From Inhella sp. (lineage in GTDB: Bacteria; Pseudomonadota; Gammaproteobacteria; Burkholderiales; Burkholderiaceae_C): a DNA stretch of 64,000 nt. The position numbers and the translations under genes were made by a program. Shown piece by piece: positions 8,319 to 18,642 of the stretch (positions are counted from its first letter, which is position 1; each line of letters starts with the position of its first letter). The notes beneath the pieces were generated by a model. The model searched no databases, was not told the DNA's origin, and worked only from the letters and a program-made list of their open reading frames with translations. Where the stretch lies: NCBI RefSeq assembly GCF_027532025.1, contig NZ_JAPZSY010000003.1, forward strand, positions 1-64,000, read 5' to 3'.

Positions 8319-11300
8319 ATGACCGACCTCTCCTCCGAAGCCAAAGCCTTGGCCAGCTACAAGCCCGCCCACAAGGTGCGCTTCGTCACCGCCGCCAGCC
8401 TGTTTGACGGGCACGACGCCGCCATCAACATCATGCGGCGCATCCTTCAAAGCATGGGCGCGGAGGTGATCCACCTCGGGCACAACCGCTCGGTGGACGA
8501 AGTCGTCACCGCCGCGTTGCAAGAAGACGCGCAGGGCATCGCGGTCAGCAGCTACCAGGGCGGCCACGTCGAGTACTTCAAGTACATGGTGCAGCTGCTG
8601 AAGGAACGCGGCGGAGCGCACATCCAGGTGTTCGGTGGTGGCGGCGGCGTGATCGTGCCGGCCGAGATCGCCGACCTGGCCCAGCACGGCGTGCGCATCT
8701 TCAGCCCCGAGGACGGGCAGCGCATGGGCCTGGCCGGGATGATCGGATCGATGGTGATGGCCTGCGACCGCGACCTGTCGCCCCTGGCCCCCAAGGCCCT
8801 GAGCGCCCTGCAAGGTCACACCGAAGCCGCGTGGCGCGCGCTGGCGCAAGCCTTGACGGCGCTGGAAAACCGCCAAGCCGACCCAGCCTTCACCGCCGCG
8901 CTGCACGCCGCGCCCAAGACGGCCCCGGTGCTGGGCATCACCGGCACCGGCGGCGCGGGCAAGTCCAGCCTAACGGACGAGCTGATCCGCCGCCTGCGCC
9001 TGGACCAGGACGACCGCCTGCGCATCGCCGTGATCTCCATCGACCCCAGCCGCCGCAAGAGCGGCGGCGCGCTGCTGGGCGACCGCATTCGCATGAACGC
9101 GATTTCGCCATGGAGCCAAGGCCCGCGCGTCTTCATGCGTTCCTTGGCCACGCGCGACTTCGGCAGCGAGATCAGCCAGGCCCTGCCCGACTGCATCGCC
9201 GCCTGCCAAGCCGCGGGCTTTGACCTGATCGTGGTGGAGACCAGCGGCATCGGCCAGGGCGACGCCGCCATCGTGCCGATGGTGGACATCCCCATGTACG
9301 TGATGACGCCCGAGTTCGGCGCGGCCAGCCAGCTCGAGAAGATCGACATGCTGGACTTCGCCCAGTTCGTGGCCATCAACAAGTTCGACCGCAAGGGCGC
9401 GCAGGACGCGCTGCGCGACGTGGCCAAGCAGGTGCAGCGCAACCGCGAGGCCTGGACGGTGAGCCCCGACACCATGCCGGTGTTCGGCACCATGGCCAGC
9501 CGCTTCAACGACGACGGCGTGACCGCGCTGTACCAAGCCCTCAAGGGCGCGCTGGCCGAGCGCGGCCTGGCCCTGGGCGAAGGCCGCCTGCCGCTGGTGA
9601 GCACGCGCCACAGCACGCACCAGGTGCCCATCGTGCCGCCCGCGCGCACCCGCTACCTGGCCGAGATCGCCGACACCGTGCGCGGCTACAAGGCCCGCGC
9701 CCGCGCCCAAGCGCGCCTGGCGCGCGAGGTGCAACAGCTCAAGGCCAGCCAGGCCATGCTGACCGCAGCCAACCCCGAGAAGAACGGCGCCGTGAACGCC
9801 CTGGGCGACCTGGCGGCCGAGCGCGAAGCGCGCTTGCTGCCTGAAGCCCGCAAGCTGCTGGACCAGTGGCCCGCGCTGCAAGCGGCCTACGCCGGCGACG
9901 AGTACGTGGTGAAGATCCGCGACAAGGAGATCCGCACCCAGCTGGTGCAGCAGAGTTTGAGCGGCACCAAGATCCGCAAGGTGGTGCTGCCGCAGTACGA
10001 GGACCACGGCGAGCTGCTGAAGTGGCTGATGCTGGAGAACGTGCCCGGCAGCTTCCCCTACACGGCCGGCGTGTTCGCCTTCAAGCGCGAGGGCGAGGAC
10101 CCGACCCGCATGTTCGCCGGCGAGGGCGATGCCTTCCGCACCAACCGTCGCTTCAAGCTGGTGAGCGAGGGCATGCCGGCCAAGCGGCTGAGCACGGCCT
10201 TCGACTCGGTCACGCTCTACGGTGCCGACCCGGCCCCGCGCCCCGACATCTACGGCAAGGTGGGCAACAGCGGCGTGAGCATCGCCACGCTGGACGACAT
10301 GAAGGTGCTGTACAGCGGCTTCAACCTGTGCGACCCGGCGACCAGCGTCAGCATGACGATCAACGGCCCCGCGCCCACGATCCTGGCGATGTTCATGAAC
10401 ACCGCCATCGACCAGCAGCTGGAGAAGTTCGAGCAAGACAACGACCGCGCACCGAGCGACACCGAGGCGGCCAAGATCCGCGAATGGGTGCTGGCCAACG
10501 TGCGCGGCACCGTGCAGGCCGACATCCTCAAGGAAGACCAGGGCCAGAACACCTGCATCTTCAGCACCGAGTTCTCACTCAAGGTGATGGGCGACATCGC
10601 CTCGTACTTCGTGCACCACAACGTGCGCAACTTTTACTCGGTGAGCATCAGCGGTTATCACATTGCCGAGGCGGGCGCCAACCCCATCTCGCAGCTGGCC
10701 TTCACGCTGAGCAACGGCTTCACCTTCGTGGAGGCGTATCTGGCGCGCGGCATGCACATCGACGACTTCGCGCCCAACCTGAGCTTCTTCTTCTCGAACG
10801 GCATGGACCCGGAATACACCGTGCTGGGCCGCGTGGCGCGCCGCATTTGGGCCACGGCGATGCGCGACAAGTACGGCGCCAACGAGCGCAGCCAAAAGCT
10901 GAAGTACCACGTGCAAACCAGCGGCCGCAGCCTGCACGCGCAAGAGATCGCCTTCAACGACATCCGCACCACGCTGCAGGCGCTGATCGCCATCTACGAC
11001 AACTGCAACAGCCTGCACACCAACGCCTACGACGAGGCCATCACCACGCCCACCGACGAGAGCGTGCGCCGGGCCATGGCCATCCAGCTCATCATCAACC
11101 GCGAGTGGGGCCTGGCGAAGAACGAGAACCCCAACCAGGGCGCCTTCGTCATCGACGAGTTGACCGAGCTGGTGGAAGAGGCGGTGCTGGCCGAGTTCGA
11201 GCGCATCGCCGAGCGCGGCGGCGTGCTGGGCGCCATGGAAACCGGCTACCAGCGCGGCAAGATCCAAGACGAGTCGATGCACTACGAGATGCTGAAGCAC

Positions 11301-11603
11301 ACCGGCGAGTACCCCATCATCGGCGTGAACACCTTCCGCAACCCCAAGGGCGACCCGGTGCCCGAGCACATCGAGCTGGCGCGCTCTACCTCCGAAGAAA
11401 AGCAGTCGCAGCTCACCCGCCTGACCGACTTCCAGCAACGCCACACGGCGGCCAGCGGCCCCATGCTGCAGCGCCTGCAGCAGGCGGTGATGGACAACGC
11501 CAACGTGTTCGAGGTGCTGATGGACGCGGTGCGCGTTTGTTCGCTCGGTCAGATCACGAACGCGCTGTTCGAGGTGGGCGGGCAGTACCGCCGCAACCTG
11601 TGA
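8319..11603 (+). CDS. icmF: Fused isobutyryl-CoA mutase (B12-binding domain + G-protein chaperone + mutase)
   Basis: 1094 aa; B12-binding [15 protein letters not shown], Walker [13 protein letters not shown], then acyl-CoA mutase domain [39 protein letters not shown]. This domain order is diagnostic of IcmF. Confidence 0.93.
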   Translation: MTDLSSEAKALASYKPAHKVRFVTAASLFDGHDAAINIMRRILQSMGAEVIHLGHNRSVDEVVTAALQEDAQGIAVSSYQGGHVEYFKYMVQLLKERGGAHIQVFGGGGGVIVPAEIADLAQHGVRIFSPEDGQRMGLAGMIGSMVMACDRDLSPLAPKALSALQGHTEAAWRALAQALTALENRQADPAFTAALHAAPKTAPVLGITGTGGAGKSSLTDELIRRLRLDQDDRLRIAVISIDPSRRKSGGALLGDRIRMNAISPWSQGPRVFMRSLATRDFGSEISQALPDCIAACQAAGFDLIVVETSGIGQGDAAIVPMVDIPMYVMTPEFGAASQLEKIDMLDFAQFVAINKFDRKGAQDALRDVAKQVQRNREAWTVSPDTMPVFGTMASRFNDDGVTALYQALKGALAERGLALGEGRLPLVSTRHSTHQVPIVPPARTRYLAEIADTVRGYKARARAQARLAREVQQLKASQAMLTAANPEKNGAVNALGDLAAEREARLLPEARKLLDQWPALQAAYAGDEYVVKIRDKEIRTQLVQQSLSGTKIRKVVLPQYEDHGELLKWLMLENVPGSFPYTAGVFAFKREGEDPTRMFAGEGDAFRTNRRFKLVSEGMPAKRLSTAFDSVTLYGADPAPRPDIYGKVGNSGVSIATLDDMKVLYSGFNLCDPATSVSMTINGPAPTILAMFMNTAIDQQLEKFEQDNDRAPSDTEAAKIREWVLANVRGTVQADILKEDQGQNTCIFSTEFSLKVMGDIASYFVHHNVRNFYSVSISGYHIAEAGANPISQLAFTLSNGFTFVEAYLARGMHIDDFAPNLSFFFSNGMDPEYTVLGRVARRIWATAMRDKYGANERSQKLKYHVQTSGRSLHAQEIAFNDIRTTLQALIAIYDNCNSLHTNAYDEAITTPTDESVRRAMAIQLIINREWGLAKNENPNQGAFVIDELTELVEEAVLAEFERIAERGGVLGAMETGYQRGKIQDESMHYEMLKHTGEYPIIGVNTFRNPKGDPVPEHIELARSTSEEKQSQLTRLTDFQQRHTAASGPMLQRLQQAVMDNANVFEVLMDAVRVCSLGQITNALFEVGGQYRRNL

Positions 11604-12790
11604 CGACGCGGCCTCCTGGCTCACCGAGCGGCGCCCTGGCCGGCGTGCGCGTGCTCGACCTCAGCCGCGTGCTGGCCGGCCCCTGGAGCACGCAGATCCT
11701 GGCTGACCTGGGGGCCGACGTGGTGAAGGTGGAGCGCCCGGGCACGGGCGACGACACGCGCGCCTGGGGGCCGCCCTTTGCAGGGGAATGCTCGGGGGGC
11801 AGCTCGCAAGAGTCGGCCTATTACCTGAGCGCCAACCGCAACAAGCGCAGCATCGCGCTGGACCTGCACGACCCCAGCGACCAGGCCACGCTGCGCGCGC
11901 TGGCGCAGAAGGCGCACGTGGTGGTGGAGAACTTCAAGCACGGCGATCTGGACCGCTTCGGCCTGGGGCCGGCGCAGTTGCTGGCCCTGAAGCCCTCGCT
12001 GGTGGTGTGCTCCATCACCGGCTACGGCCACACCGGGCCGATGCGCGACGAGGCCGGCTACGACTTCGCCATCCAGGCCGAAGGCGGCCTGATGAGCGTG
12101 ACCGGCGCGCCCGAGGGCGAACCGCAGAAGGTGGGCGTGGCGGTGGCCGACCTGTCCACCGGCCTGTACGCCGCCATCGGCATCCTGGCCGCACTTCGCC
12201 ACGCCGAGGCCACGGGCCAGGGCCAGCACCTGGACCTGAGCCTGCTGGACGTGCAGGTGGCCATGCTGGCCAATCTGGGTGCCAGCCACTTGGTGAGCGG
12301 TGCCGTGCCGCAGCGCCTGGGCAACGCGCACCCGACCATCGTGCCCTACCAAGCCTTTGCCACGGCCGACCATCCGCTGGTGGTGGCCGTGGGCAACGAC
12401 CGGCAGTTCGCTGCGTTTTGCCAGGTGCTGGGCCGCGACTGGCACACGCAAGTCGAGTTCGCCACCAACCCCGATCGCGTGCGCCACCGCGCCACGCTCA
12501 CGCCGCAGATCGCCGAGCGCCTGCGCGAGGCGCCACGGGCCCACTGGCTGGCGGCGTTGCACGCGGCCAAGGTGCCCTGTGGCCCGGTGCAGCGCATCGA
12601 CGAGGCCCTGCGCGACCCGCAAGTGCTGGCGCGCGAGATGGTGTGGCCCAGCCCGCACCCGGCCCAGCCCGACTTGAGGCTGGTGGGCAGCCCGCTGCGG
12701 CTGAGCGCCACGCCCACGGCGCTGCGCCGAGCCCCGCCGCTCTTGGACGCGGATCACGAAGCCATCCTGCGCGACTGGCTGGGGCCCTGA
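11600..12790 (+). CDS. CaiB/BaiF family (class III) CoA-transferase
   Basis: GTG start at 11600 overlaps icmF stop (GTGA); [48 protein letters not shown]...[16 protein letters not shown]; in frame with ORF 9866..12790. Confidence 0.92.
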   Translation: MTTRPPGSPSGALAGVRVLDLSRVLAGPWSTQILADLGADVVKVERPGTGDDTRAWGPPFAGECSGGSSQESAYYLSANRNKRSIALDLHDPSDQATLRALAQKAHVVVENFKHGDLDRFGLGPAQLLALKPSLVVCSITGYGHTGPMRDEAGYDFAIQAEGGLMSVTGAPEGEPQKVGVAVADLSTGLYAAIGILAALRHAEATGQGQHLDLSLLDVQVAMLANLGASHLVSGAVPQRLGNAHPTIVPYQAFATADHPLVVAVGNDRQFAAFCQVLGRDWHTQVEFATNPDRVRHRATLTPQIAERLREAPRAHWLAALHAAKVPCGPVQRIDEALRDPQVLAREMVWPSPHPAQPDLRLVGSPLRLSATPTALRRAPPLLDADHEAILRDWLGP

Positions 12791-12810
12791 GCGGGAGGGA
12801 GCCAAAAGCG

Positions 12811-12841
12811 AAGTTTTGAACCGGCGGTCAAAGTCTTGAAC
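12811..12841. repeat. Short tandem-spaced direct repeat AAGTTTTGAAC / AAGTCTTGAAC (20-bp period)
   Basis: 12811-12821 AAGTTTTGAAC and 12831-12841 AAGTCTTGAAC, 10/11 identity. Confidence 0.5.
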
Positions 12842-12970
12842 GCTTGGCCGCATGCCACGACTGCCCGGTGTCAGGGCCTTGATCGTCGGGGCACGCTCTG
12901 ACGCCATCCTCGTTGGCTTGAAGCGATGGGGGCGTCCACGAACGACCACTTCTGGGCAGACGGCCCCGGA

Positions 12971-13570
12971 CTAGGGATGTGGGGACGGCGCATCTTTCCT
13001 TTCCTGCTTGGCCGCTTCGCCGGCCAGGCGGGGCAGATCGGGATTACCGGTTTGCCAGGTACAGGTCATCGTGACGGCATCCACCTTCCAGGCCGCGCCC
13101 GTCTTGCGCAGCGTGTGGCGGTAGTGACCGCCCAGCGTCCACAGCTCGCCGCCCGTGGCGCCCGCCAGTCGGTGCGTGGCGATGAACTGGGACAGCACGC
13201 TTGCACGCTTGCCCTCTGCGTTCACGCGGTGGCTGCCCACCAGATGCTGGGTGACGGTGAACCCAGGCAGGAACGCTCGCCAGCTTGCGACCAGATCGTC
13301 GGCGCTCATGCGTGCAGGCTGTCCACCGGCCAGCGACGTGTAGTCCACGAGCACCTCATCGGCGAACTGGGCGCGCACCCGTGGCCAGTCGCGCATGTCG
13401 GCGGCCAGACCGATCTCGTTGACCGCAGCGACGATGGCGAGGTGGTCGGCTGGAGAGGCGGCCATCGCCTCCCTCGCATGCGCAGGCTGATGCATGACGA
13501 TGCCTCCCCAAAGCAAGAACCCGTACACCACGACGGCATGCATCGGTCTGTGACCCATGTGTATCCTCAT
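12971..13570 (-). CDS. SnoaL-like/NTF2-fold nuclear transport factor 2 family protein
   Basis: Start inferred at 13570 (MRIHMGHRPMHAVVVYGFLLWG, signal-like); EIGLAADMRDWPRVRAQFADEVLVDYTSLAGG...WRAFLPGFTVTQHLVGSH...GGHYRHTLRKTGAAWKVDAVTMTCTWQTGN. Confidence 0.8.
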   Translation of the reverse strand: MRIHMGHRPMHAVVVYGFLLWGGIVMHQPAHAREAMAASPADHLAIVAAVNEIGLAADMRDWPRVRAQFADEVLVDYTSLAGGQPARMSADDLVASWRAFLPGFTVTQHLVGSHRVNAEGKRASVLSQFIATHRLAGATGGELWTLGGHYRHTLRKTGAAWKVDAVTMTCTWQTGNPDLPRLAGEAAKQERKDAPSPHP

Positions 13571-13577
13571 GCAGGCC

Positions 13578-14453
13578 TCAGCTGCGTTGCGGCGTGAGCA
13601 TGTGCTCAATGCCGAAGTTCTTGTACAGCCCGGCGGTCACCTCGGCCAGCGCGCCGTTGTAGCCCTCGACCGCAGCGCCCATCCCAAGCGCATCGACGGT
13701 CGTGCGGAACGGCCGCCCGCCCGCGGGCATGCCGACGAGCGCCGCGATGGCGTCGGCTACACGCTGTGGGTTCTGCTCCGGCGTCGCCGCCAACACCTGC
13801 TCGAAGTGCTGCAGCATCTGCTGTGGCGCCTCGGCCATCGCGCCATAGGTCGCGCTGCACGCAGCGTCGGAGGGACGCATCAGGTGATCGATGAAACTCG
13901 TCGCGTAACCACCCGGCTCGACGATGCACACCTCGATGCCGAAGGCCGACAGCTCGCTGCGGTAGTTCTCGCTCAGGGCCTCCAGCGCCCACTTGCTGGC
14001 GTTGTAAGGGCCGTAGAAGGGCATCGTGATTCGGCCGAGCAGGCTCGAGACGTTGACCATCAGTCCTGAACGACGGCTGCGCCACGCCGGCAGCAGCGTG
14101 CGGTTGACGCGATGGACGCCGAAGAGGTTGATCTCGAACAGACGCTTCAGGTCGTCAGCGCTGAAGGCCTCTTGCAGACCGAGCACGCCCACGCCCGCGT
14201 TGTGGATCACCACGTCGGGGAAGCCGAGCGCTTGGCTGGCCTGCGCGACGCCCGCGGCGACGCTGGCGTCGTCCGTCACGTCCATTGCGATCACGCGGGC
14301 GCCTCGTGCGGACAGGGCCTGCGCGGCCTCGCGGTTCCGGCCGTCGGGCTCGCGCATCGTGGCGACGAGCCGGTGGCCTTGGTCGAGCAGGGTTTTGGCG
14401 ATCAGGCGACCGAAGCCGCCGGCAGCGCCGGTGAGAAGGATGGAGTGAGTCAT
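13578..14453 (-). CDS. SDR family oxidoreductase
   Basis: 291 aa; TGAAGGFGRLIAKTLL cofactor motif, NAGVGVLG, YGPYNASKWALEALSENYR catalytic YxxxK. Confidence 0.92.
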   Translation of the reverse strand: MTHSILLTGAAGGFGRLIAKTLLDQGHRLVATMREPDGRNREAAQALSARGARVIAMDVTDDASVAAGVAQASQALGFPDVVIHNAGVGVLGLQEAFSADDLKRLFEINLFGVHRVNRTLLPAWRSRRSGLMVNVSSLLGRITMPFYGPYNASKWALEALSENYRSELSAFGIEVCIVEPGGYATSFIDHLMRPSDAACSATYGAMAEAPQQMLQHFEQVLAATPEQNPQRVADAIAALVGMPAGGRPFRTTVDALGMGAAVEGYNGALAEVTAGLYKNFGIEHMLTPQRS

Positions 14454-14484
14454 GACGTGCCTTTGGGAGGAAGTGAAGGGGATG

Positions 14485-14667
14485 TCAGTGCGTCCGGTAA
14501 CCGCTGGTGACGACGGTCACCTCGCGCTTGAGAGGCCACGGGCTGGACGCGGAAGCGGCGATTGACTGGGCCGTGGCGACCCCAGCAGCGACCAAGCCAG
14601 CCAGCCAATCAGCGGCGGACAGGAAGCGACGGCGATCCGACGGGAAAGCGAGCTCGGGGACGGTCAT
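14485..14667 (-). CDS. Putative short Tat-leader ORF (60 aa) with no recognisable cargo domain
   Basis: MTVPELAFPSDRRRFLSAADWLAGLVAAGVATAQSIAASASSPWPLKREVTVVTSGYRTH; twin-arginine plus hydrophobic core, then stops. Confidence 0.4.
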   Translation of the reverse strand: MTVPELAFPSDRRRFLSAADWLAGLVAAGVATAQSIAASASSPWPLKREVTVVTSGYRTH

Positions 14668-14716
14668 GAATGGATCCTTCAAAAACCGGCCTCACCAGCA
14701 GCCGGCGGATGCCACT

Positions 14717-14737
14717 CTATTGTTTGTATCTTGATAG
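14717..14737. promoter_or_regulatory. Candidate LysR operator in divergent AT-rich intergenic region
   Basis: CTAT-TGTTTGTATCTTG-ATAG (dyad arms CTAT/ATAG, T-N11-A possible) between the divergent LysR and Tat-ORF/SDR genes. Confidence 0.35.
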
Positions 14738-14797
14738 TTAAACTGCCTTACGACAAAAACACTATTCTCAAAAGCAGATCAATAGAGGAGGCTTCCG

Positions 14798-15724
14798 ATG
14801 GACCGCATGCGAGCCCTGCAAGCGTTTGCCCGGGTGGCTGAACTCGGCAGCTTCACTCGCGCCGCCGAGCAGTTGCGCTGGCCCAAGGCCACCATCACGG
14901 TACTGGTGCAGCAACTTGAGGAGCACCTCGCGGTCAAGTTGCTGCACCGCACGACGCGCCGCCTCACGCTGACCGACGACGGCGTGGCCTACCTCGAAGG
15001 CGTGCAGCGCGTGCTGGCTGACATCGATGAACTTGACGGCGCAGTGGCGCAGCGGCACATCCACCCACGCGGACGCCTGCGCGTGGACGTGCCGGCAGCC
15101 GCCGGGCGGCACGTGATTGCGCCGGCGCTGCCCGAGTTCTTCCGGCGCCACCCGGAGATCCGGCTCGAACTGGGCAGCTCCGATCGGCCGGTGGACCTGA
15201 TCGTCGAAGGGGTCGACTGCGTGATCCGTGGTGGCCTGGTGCACGATGACCAGCTCGTCGCCCGCCCCTTGGGCGCGTTCGAGGTGATCACCTGCGCCTC
15301 GCCCGAGTACCTGGCCCGGCACGGCACCCCTCGCAGCCCCGACGATCTGGAGCAGCATCGCGCGGTCAACTTCTTCTCGTCCAAGACCGGCCGCGTGTTC
15401 GCGTTCGACTTCGAGCGCGATGGTCTGGCTTTCGAGCGCCAGCTTGCGCACCAGGTGAGCGCCAATGACGCCGACACGCATGTGGCGCTGACCTTGGCGG
15501 GGCTTGGAATTGCCCAGTGTCCGCGCACACGCGTGCTGACCGAGCACATCGCCGCCGGACGACTGGTGCCGATCCTCACCGAATGGGGCGCGGGTCGGCT
15601 GCCGCTGTACGTGATGTACCCGCGTAACCGGCACCTGAGTGGTCGCGTGCGTGCCTTCGTGGATTGGGTCGTCGAGTTGTATCGTGGGAAGCTCGAAGCG
15701 CTCGGTGCGAGTCCGAGGATCTGA
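14798..15724 (+). CDS. LysR family transcriptional regulator
   Basis: 308 aa; MDRMRALQAFARVAELGSFTRAAEQLRWPKATITVLVQQLEEHLAVKLLHRTTRRLTLTDDG HTH; divergent to the SDR operon. Confidence 0.95.
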   Translation: MDRMRALQAFARVAELGSFTRAAEQLRWPKATITVLVQQLEEHLAVKLLHRTTRRLTLTDDGVAYLEGVQRVLADIDELDGAVAQRHIHPRGRLRVDVPAAAGRHVIAPALPEFFRRHPEIRLELGSSDRPVDLIVEGVDCVIRGGLVHDDQLVARPLGAFEVITCASPEYLARHGTPRSPDDLEQHRAVNFFSSKTGRVFAFDFERDGLAFERQLAHQVSANDADTHVALTLAGLGIAQCPRTRVLTEHIAAGRLVPILTEWGAGRLPLYVMYPRNRHLSGRVRAFVDWVVELYRGKLEALGASPRI

Positions 15725-16084
15725 TCGATCGGACGCGGCTGCGCACGCGCGAGCGCCATCCCTCGCAACACGCGCGGTTGACGAGCGCCGCGTTTGGAGA
15801 GGCAGGGTGCTCTGCTCGGGCCCGACTCCATTGTTGGATTCGTTCGGACTTGAGCCGCTTGGGCCAGCGCCCCTAAAAACGGCAGTTGACCACTCGCCTT
15901 GCGCATGCAAGTCATGGGCGCCGCATCGAAATTGACTCACGGCCACGGTCACCGCTTAGGTGTGAGCGCTACACGGCCGAGTGCCGTTTCCAGGTTCAGT
16001 GGACGGACGTGGCACTCTGCCGCGCTCGGCCCTCGGCCGCAGGCTCAAGACTTGGGTCTGAGCCGACTGCGGAGTGGCAGCAGG

Positions 16085-17077
16085 TCAATCCCGAGCGAGC
16101 CGAAAACCCACGAGCACGTAGCGCGTGTCTTCGCTGTTCCAGTTGCGATAACTGCAGCGGCTGTACAGGCCCCAGGTGTGCCACGAGCCGCCTCGGCGCA
16201 CCCGCACACTGCCTTCCACGGGGCCCTGCGGGTTGTCGCGCAGTCCATCGGGGGGCACCTCGTAGGGGTCGTGCCAGTCCTGAACCCACTCCCACACGTT
16301 GCCGGCCATGTCGTGCAGACCCCAGGGATTGGGCGCGAACGAGGCCACGGGGGCCGTGAAGGCGAAACCGTCGTCGTGCGGCATGGCAAAGGCCTGCCAC
16401 TTCGGCCAGTCGCGGGCCGATCGGGCGTCGAACACGTTGGCGCGGCCCTTCAGGCCCTCGGGCGCGTCGCCATGGGGCCAGCGGGTGGCTTGCCCCGCGC
16501 GGCAAGCCACCTCCCACTCGGCCTCGGTCGGCAGGCGGTAGCGCCGGCCTTCCACCTTGGTCAGCCATGCCGCCATGGCCTGGGCATCGTGAAAAGTCAC
16601 GTTGACCACCGGGTGCGAGTCGTCTTGCGGGAATCCGGGGTTCAACCAGGAGTAGCGCGGGTCGCGCCCCGCAAACGCGTCACCCCCACGGTGCGACGGG
16701 TCGTACCCATAGCCGCCCCCATCGCCGAACGACTGCGGGACGTGCCCGCTCTCCAGCAAGAAGCGTCGGAACTGGCCGCGGGTGACCTCGGTTTGCGCCA
16801 ACTCGAAGGCGCGAAGGCGCACACGGTGCGCCGGGCCTTCATCGGCCAAGTCTGTCAGGCGCTCCAGCGGGTAGCTCGGGAAGTCTCGCGCCAGTTGCTG
16901 CGGGGTGTCGCTGCTGCCCATGGGGTACGTGCCCGCAGGGATGGCCACGAAGCGCATGCCCAGGCGGTTGGCGGGGCTCAGCTCCTGGGCGCTGGCACGG
17001 CCGAGCAGAGCCAGCGCAGTCAGGCTCAAGCCAAGCAGAAAAAGGGGCCGGAGGCAACGGGGGAGGCGTTGGATCAT
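16085..17077 (-). CDS. SUMF1/formylglycine-generating-enzyme-like domain protein, secreted
   Basis: MIQRLPRCLRPLFLLGLSLTALALLGRASAQ signal; MRFVAIPAGTYPMGS, RGQFRRFL, PVVNVTFHDAQAMAAWL, YRLPTEAEWEVACRAG, GLHDMAGNVWEWVQDWHDPY, RRGGSW, GFRLARD. Confidence 0.9.
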   Translation of the reverse strand: MIQRLPRCLRPLFLLGLSLTALALLGRASAQELSPANRLGMRFVAIPAGTYPMGSSDTPQQLARDFPSYPLERLTDLADEGPAHRVRLRAFELAQTEVTRGQFRRFLLESGHVPQSFGDGGGYGYDPSHRGGDAFAGRDPRYSWLNPGFPQDDSHPVVNVTFHDAQAMAAWLTKVEGRRYRLPTEAEWEVACRAGQATRWPHGDAPEGLKGRANVFDARSARDWPKWQAFAMPHDDGFAFTAPVASFAPNPWGLHDMAGNVWEWVQDWHDPYEVPPDGLRDNPQGPVEGSVRVRRGGSWHTWGLYSRCSYRNWNSEDTRYVLVGFRLARD

Positions 17078-17229
17078 CACAAAGACCGGTCGGGCGTGGA
17101 CGATGCTGCACTTTGGCACTAGGGCCACGCCTCTAAGCCCGGGCAAGCCCTGCTCTGGTGGCCCACACTCTGGCAGTAGCCTCGTTTTGTTTCTTGCCGT
17201 AACCCCAGCGGTTCGCCGCCCCCTCGCCC

Positions 17230-18642
17230 ATGGACACCTCCCTCCACGAGCAACTGCGCTTGCAGTTCGAATGCCAGCGCGCTGCCTTTCAGCGTGAGCC
17301 CTACCCCAGCTTGGCGCAGCGGCGCGACCGCATCCACCGCCTGAAGGCCCTGCTGGACAAGCACGGCGACGCCTTTGCCGAGGCGATCAGCACCGACTTC
17401 AGCCACCGCAGCCAGCACGAAACGCAACTGGCCGAGCTGTTCATGCTGCAGGCTGGCATCAAGCACACGCTCAAGCACCTCAAAGGCTGGATGCAGCCGA
17501 GGCGCATGCCCACGGCCCTGCACTTTTTGCCCGGCCTGAACAAGCTCATGCCCCAGCCGCTGGGCGTGGTGGGGGTGATTTCGCCCTGGAACTACCCCGT
17601 GCAACTGGCCTTTGCCCCCGCGCTGGCGGCCCTGGCGGCGGGCAATCGGGTCATGCTCAAGCCCAGCGAGCTCACCCCACGGACCTCGGCCCTGCTGGCC
17701 CGCACGGTGGCCGAGTACTTCGCACCCGACGAGTTCACCGTCATGACGGGCGACGCCCACGTGGCCAAGCTGTTCGCCGAGCTGCCGTTCGCCCACCTGT
17801 TTTTCACTGGCTCCACGGCCATCGGCCGCGTGGTGGCCAAAGCGGCCGCGGCCAACCTCACGCCGGTCACGCTGGAGCTGGGTGGCAAGACGCCGGTGGT
17901 GGTGCACGAAAGCGCCGACCTGGCCCTGACGGCCGAACGCATCGCCTACGGCAAGCTGCTCAACGCCGGTCAAACCTGCGTGGCGCCCGACTACGTGCTG
18001 GCGCCACGCCACCTTGTCGATCCACTGGCCCGCGCCATCGTGGCGGCCATGCGCCGGCTCTACCCCACCCTGGCCCGCAACCGCGACTACACCGCCATCG
18101 TCACCGCCCGCCACCTCGCGCGCCTGCAGGCTCTGGTGGTGGACGCCAAGGCGCAAGGCGGCAAGCTGTTCACGTCCCACAAAGAAAAGCTGGACGGCAC
18201 CCGCAAGATGATGCCCACCGTCGTCACCAAGGTGCGGCCCTCCATGCAGCTGATGCAAGAAGAAATCTTCGGCCCGGTGCTGCCCATCGTCGGGTACGAC
18301 CAGTTGGACGACGCCATCGACACCATCCGCCGCGGCGAGCACCCGCTGGCCCTGTACTGGTTCGGCGAGGTTGGCCCCGAATGCGAGCGCCTGCTGCAGG
18401 CCACGCACGCCGGCGGCGTGACGCTGAACGACTGCCTCTGGCACCTGGGGCAAGAAGACCAGCCGTTTGGCGGCGTCGGTGCCAGCGGCCAGGGCGCGTA
18501 CCACGGCGTGTGGGGGTTCAACACCTTCAGCCACCGCAAACCGGTGTTCAGCAACCCCACGCTGGCGGCCACGCAACTGTTGGCACCGCCCTATGGCACC
18601 GCCTTCGCGGCGCTGCTCAAGGTGCTGAAAAAGATCGCCTGA
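17230..18642 (+). CDS. Coniferyl-aldehyde-dehydrogenase-type aldehyde dehydrogenase
   Basis: 470 aa; GVVGVISPWNYPVQLAFAPALAALAAGNRVMLKPSE, VTLELGGKTPVVV, LNAGQTCVAPDYVL (catalytic Cys), GGVTLNDCLWHLGQEDQPFGGVGASGQGAYHG. Confidence 0.9.
   Translation: MDTSLHEQLRLQFECQRAAFQREPYPSLAQRRDRIHRLKALLDKHGDAFAEAISTDFSHRSQHETQLAELFMLQAGIKHTLKHLKGWMQPRRMPTALHFLPGLNKLMPQPLGVVGVISPWNYPVQLAFAPALAALAAGNRVMLKPSELTPRTSALLARTVAEYFAPDEFTVMTGDAHVAKLFAELPFAHLFFTGSTAIGRVVAKAAAANLTPVTLELGGKTPVVVHESADLALTAERIAYGKLLNAGQTCVAPDYVLAPRHLVDPLARAIVAAMRRLYPTLARNRDYTAIVTARHLARLQALVVDAKAQGGKLFTSHKEKLDGTRKMMPTVVTKVRPSMQLMQEEIFGPVLPIVGYDQLDDAIDTIRRGEHPLALYWFGEVGPECERLLQATHAGGVTLNDCLWHLGQEDQPFGGVGASGQGAYHGVWGFNTFSHRKPVFSNPTLAATQLLAPPYGTAFAALLKVLKKIA

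Noticed and set aside
8970-12949. Long minus-strand ORFs (8970-10436, 10575-11624, 11621-12949)
   Set aside because: Antisense to icmF and the CoA-transferase; low-complexity His/Val/Gln composition, no family motif.
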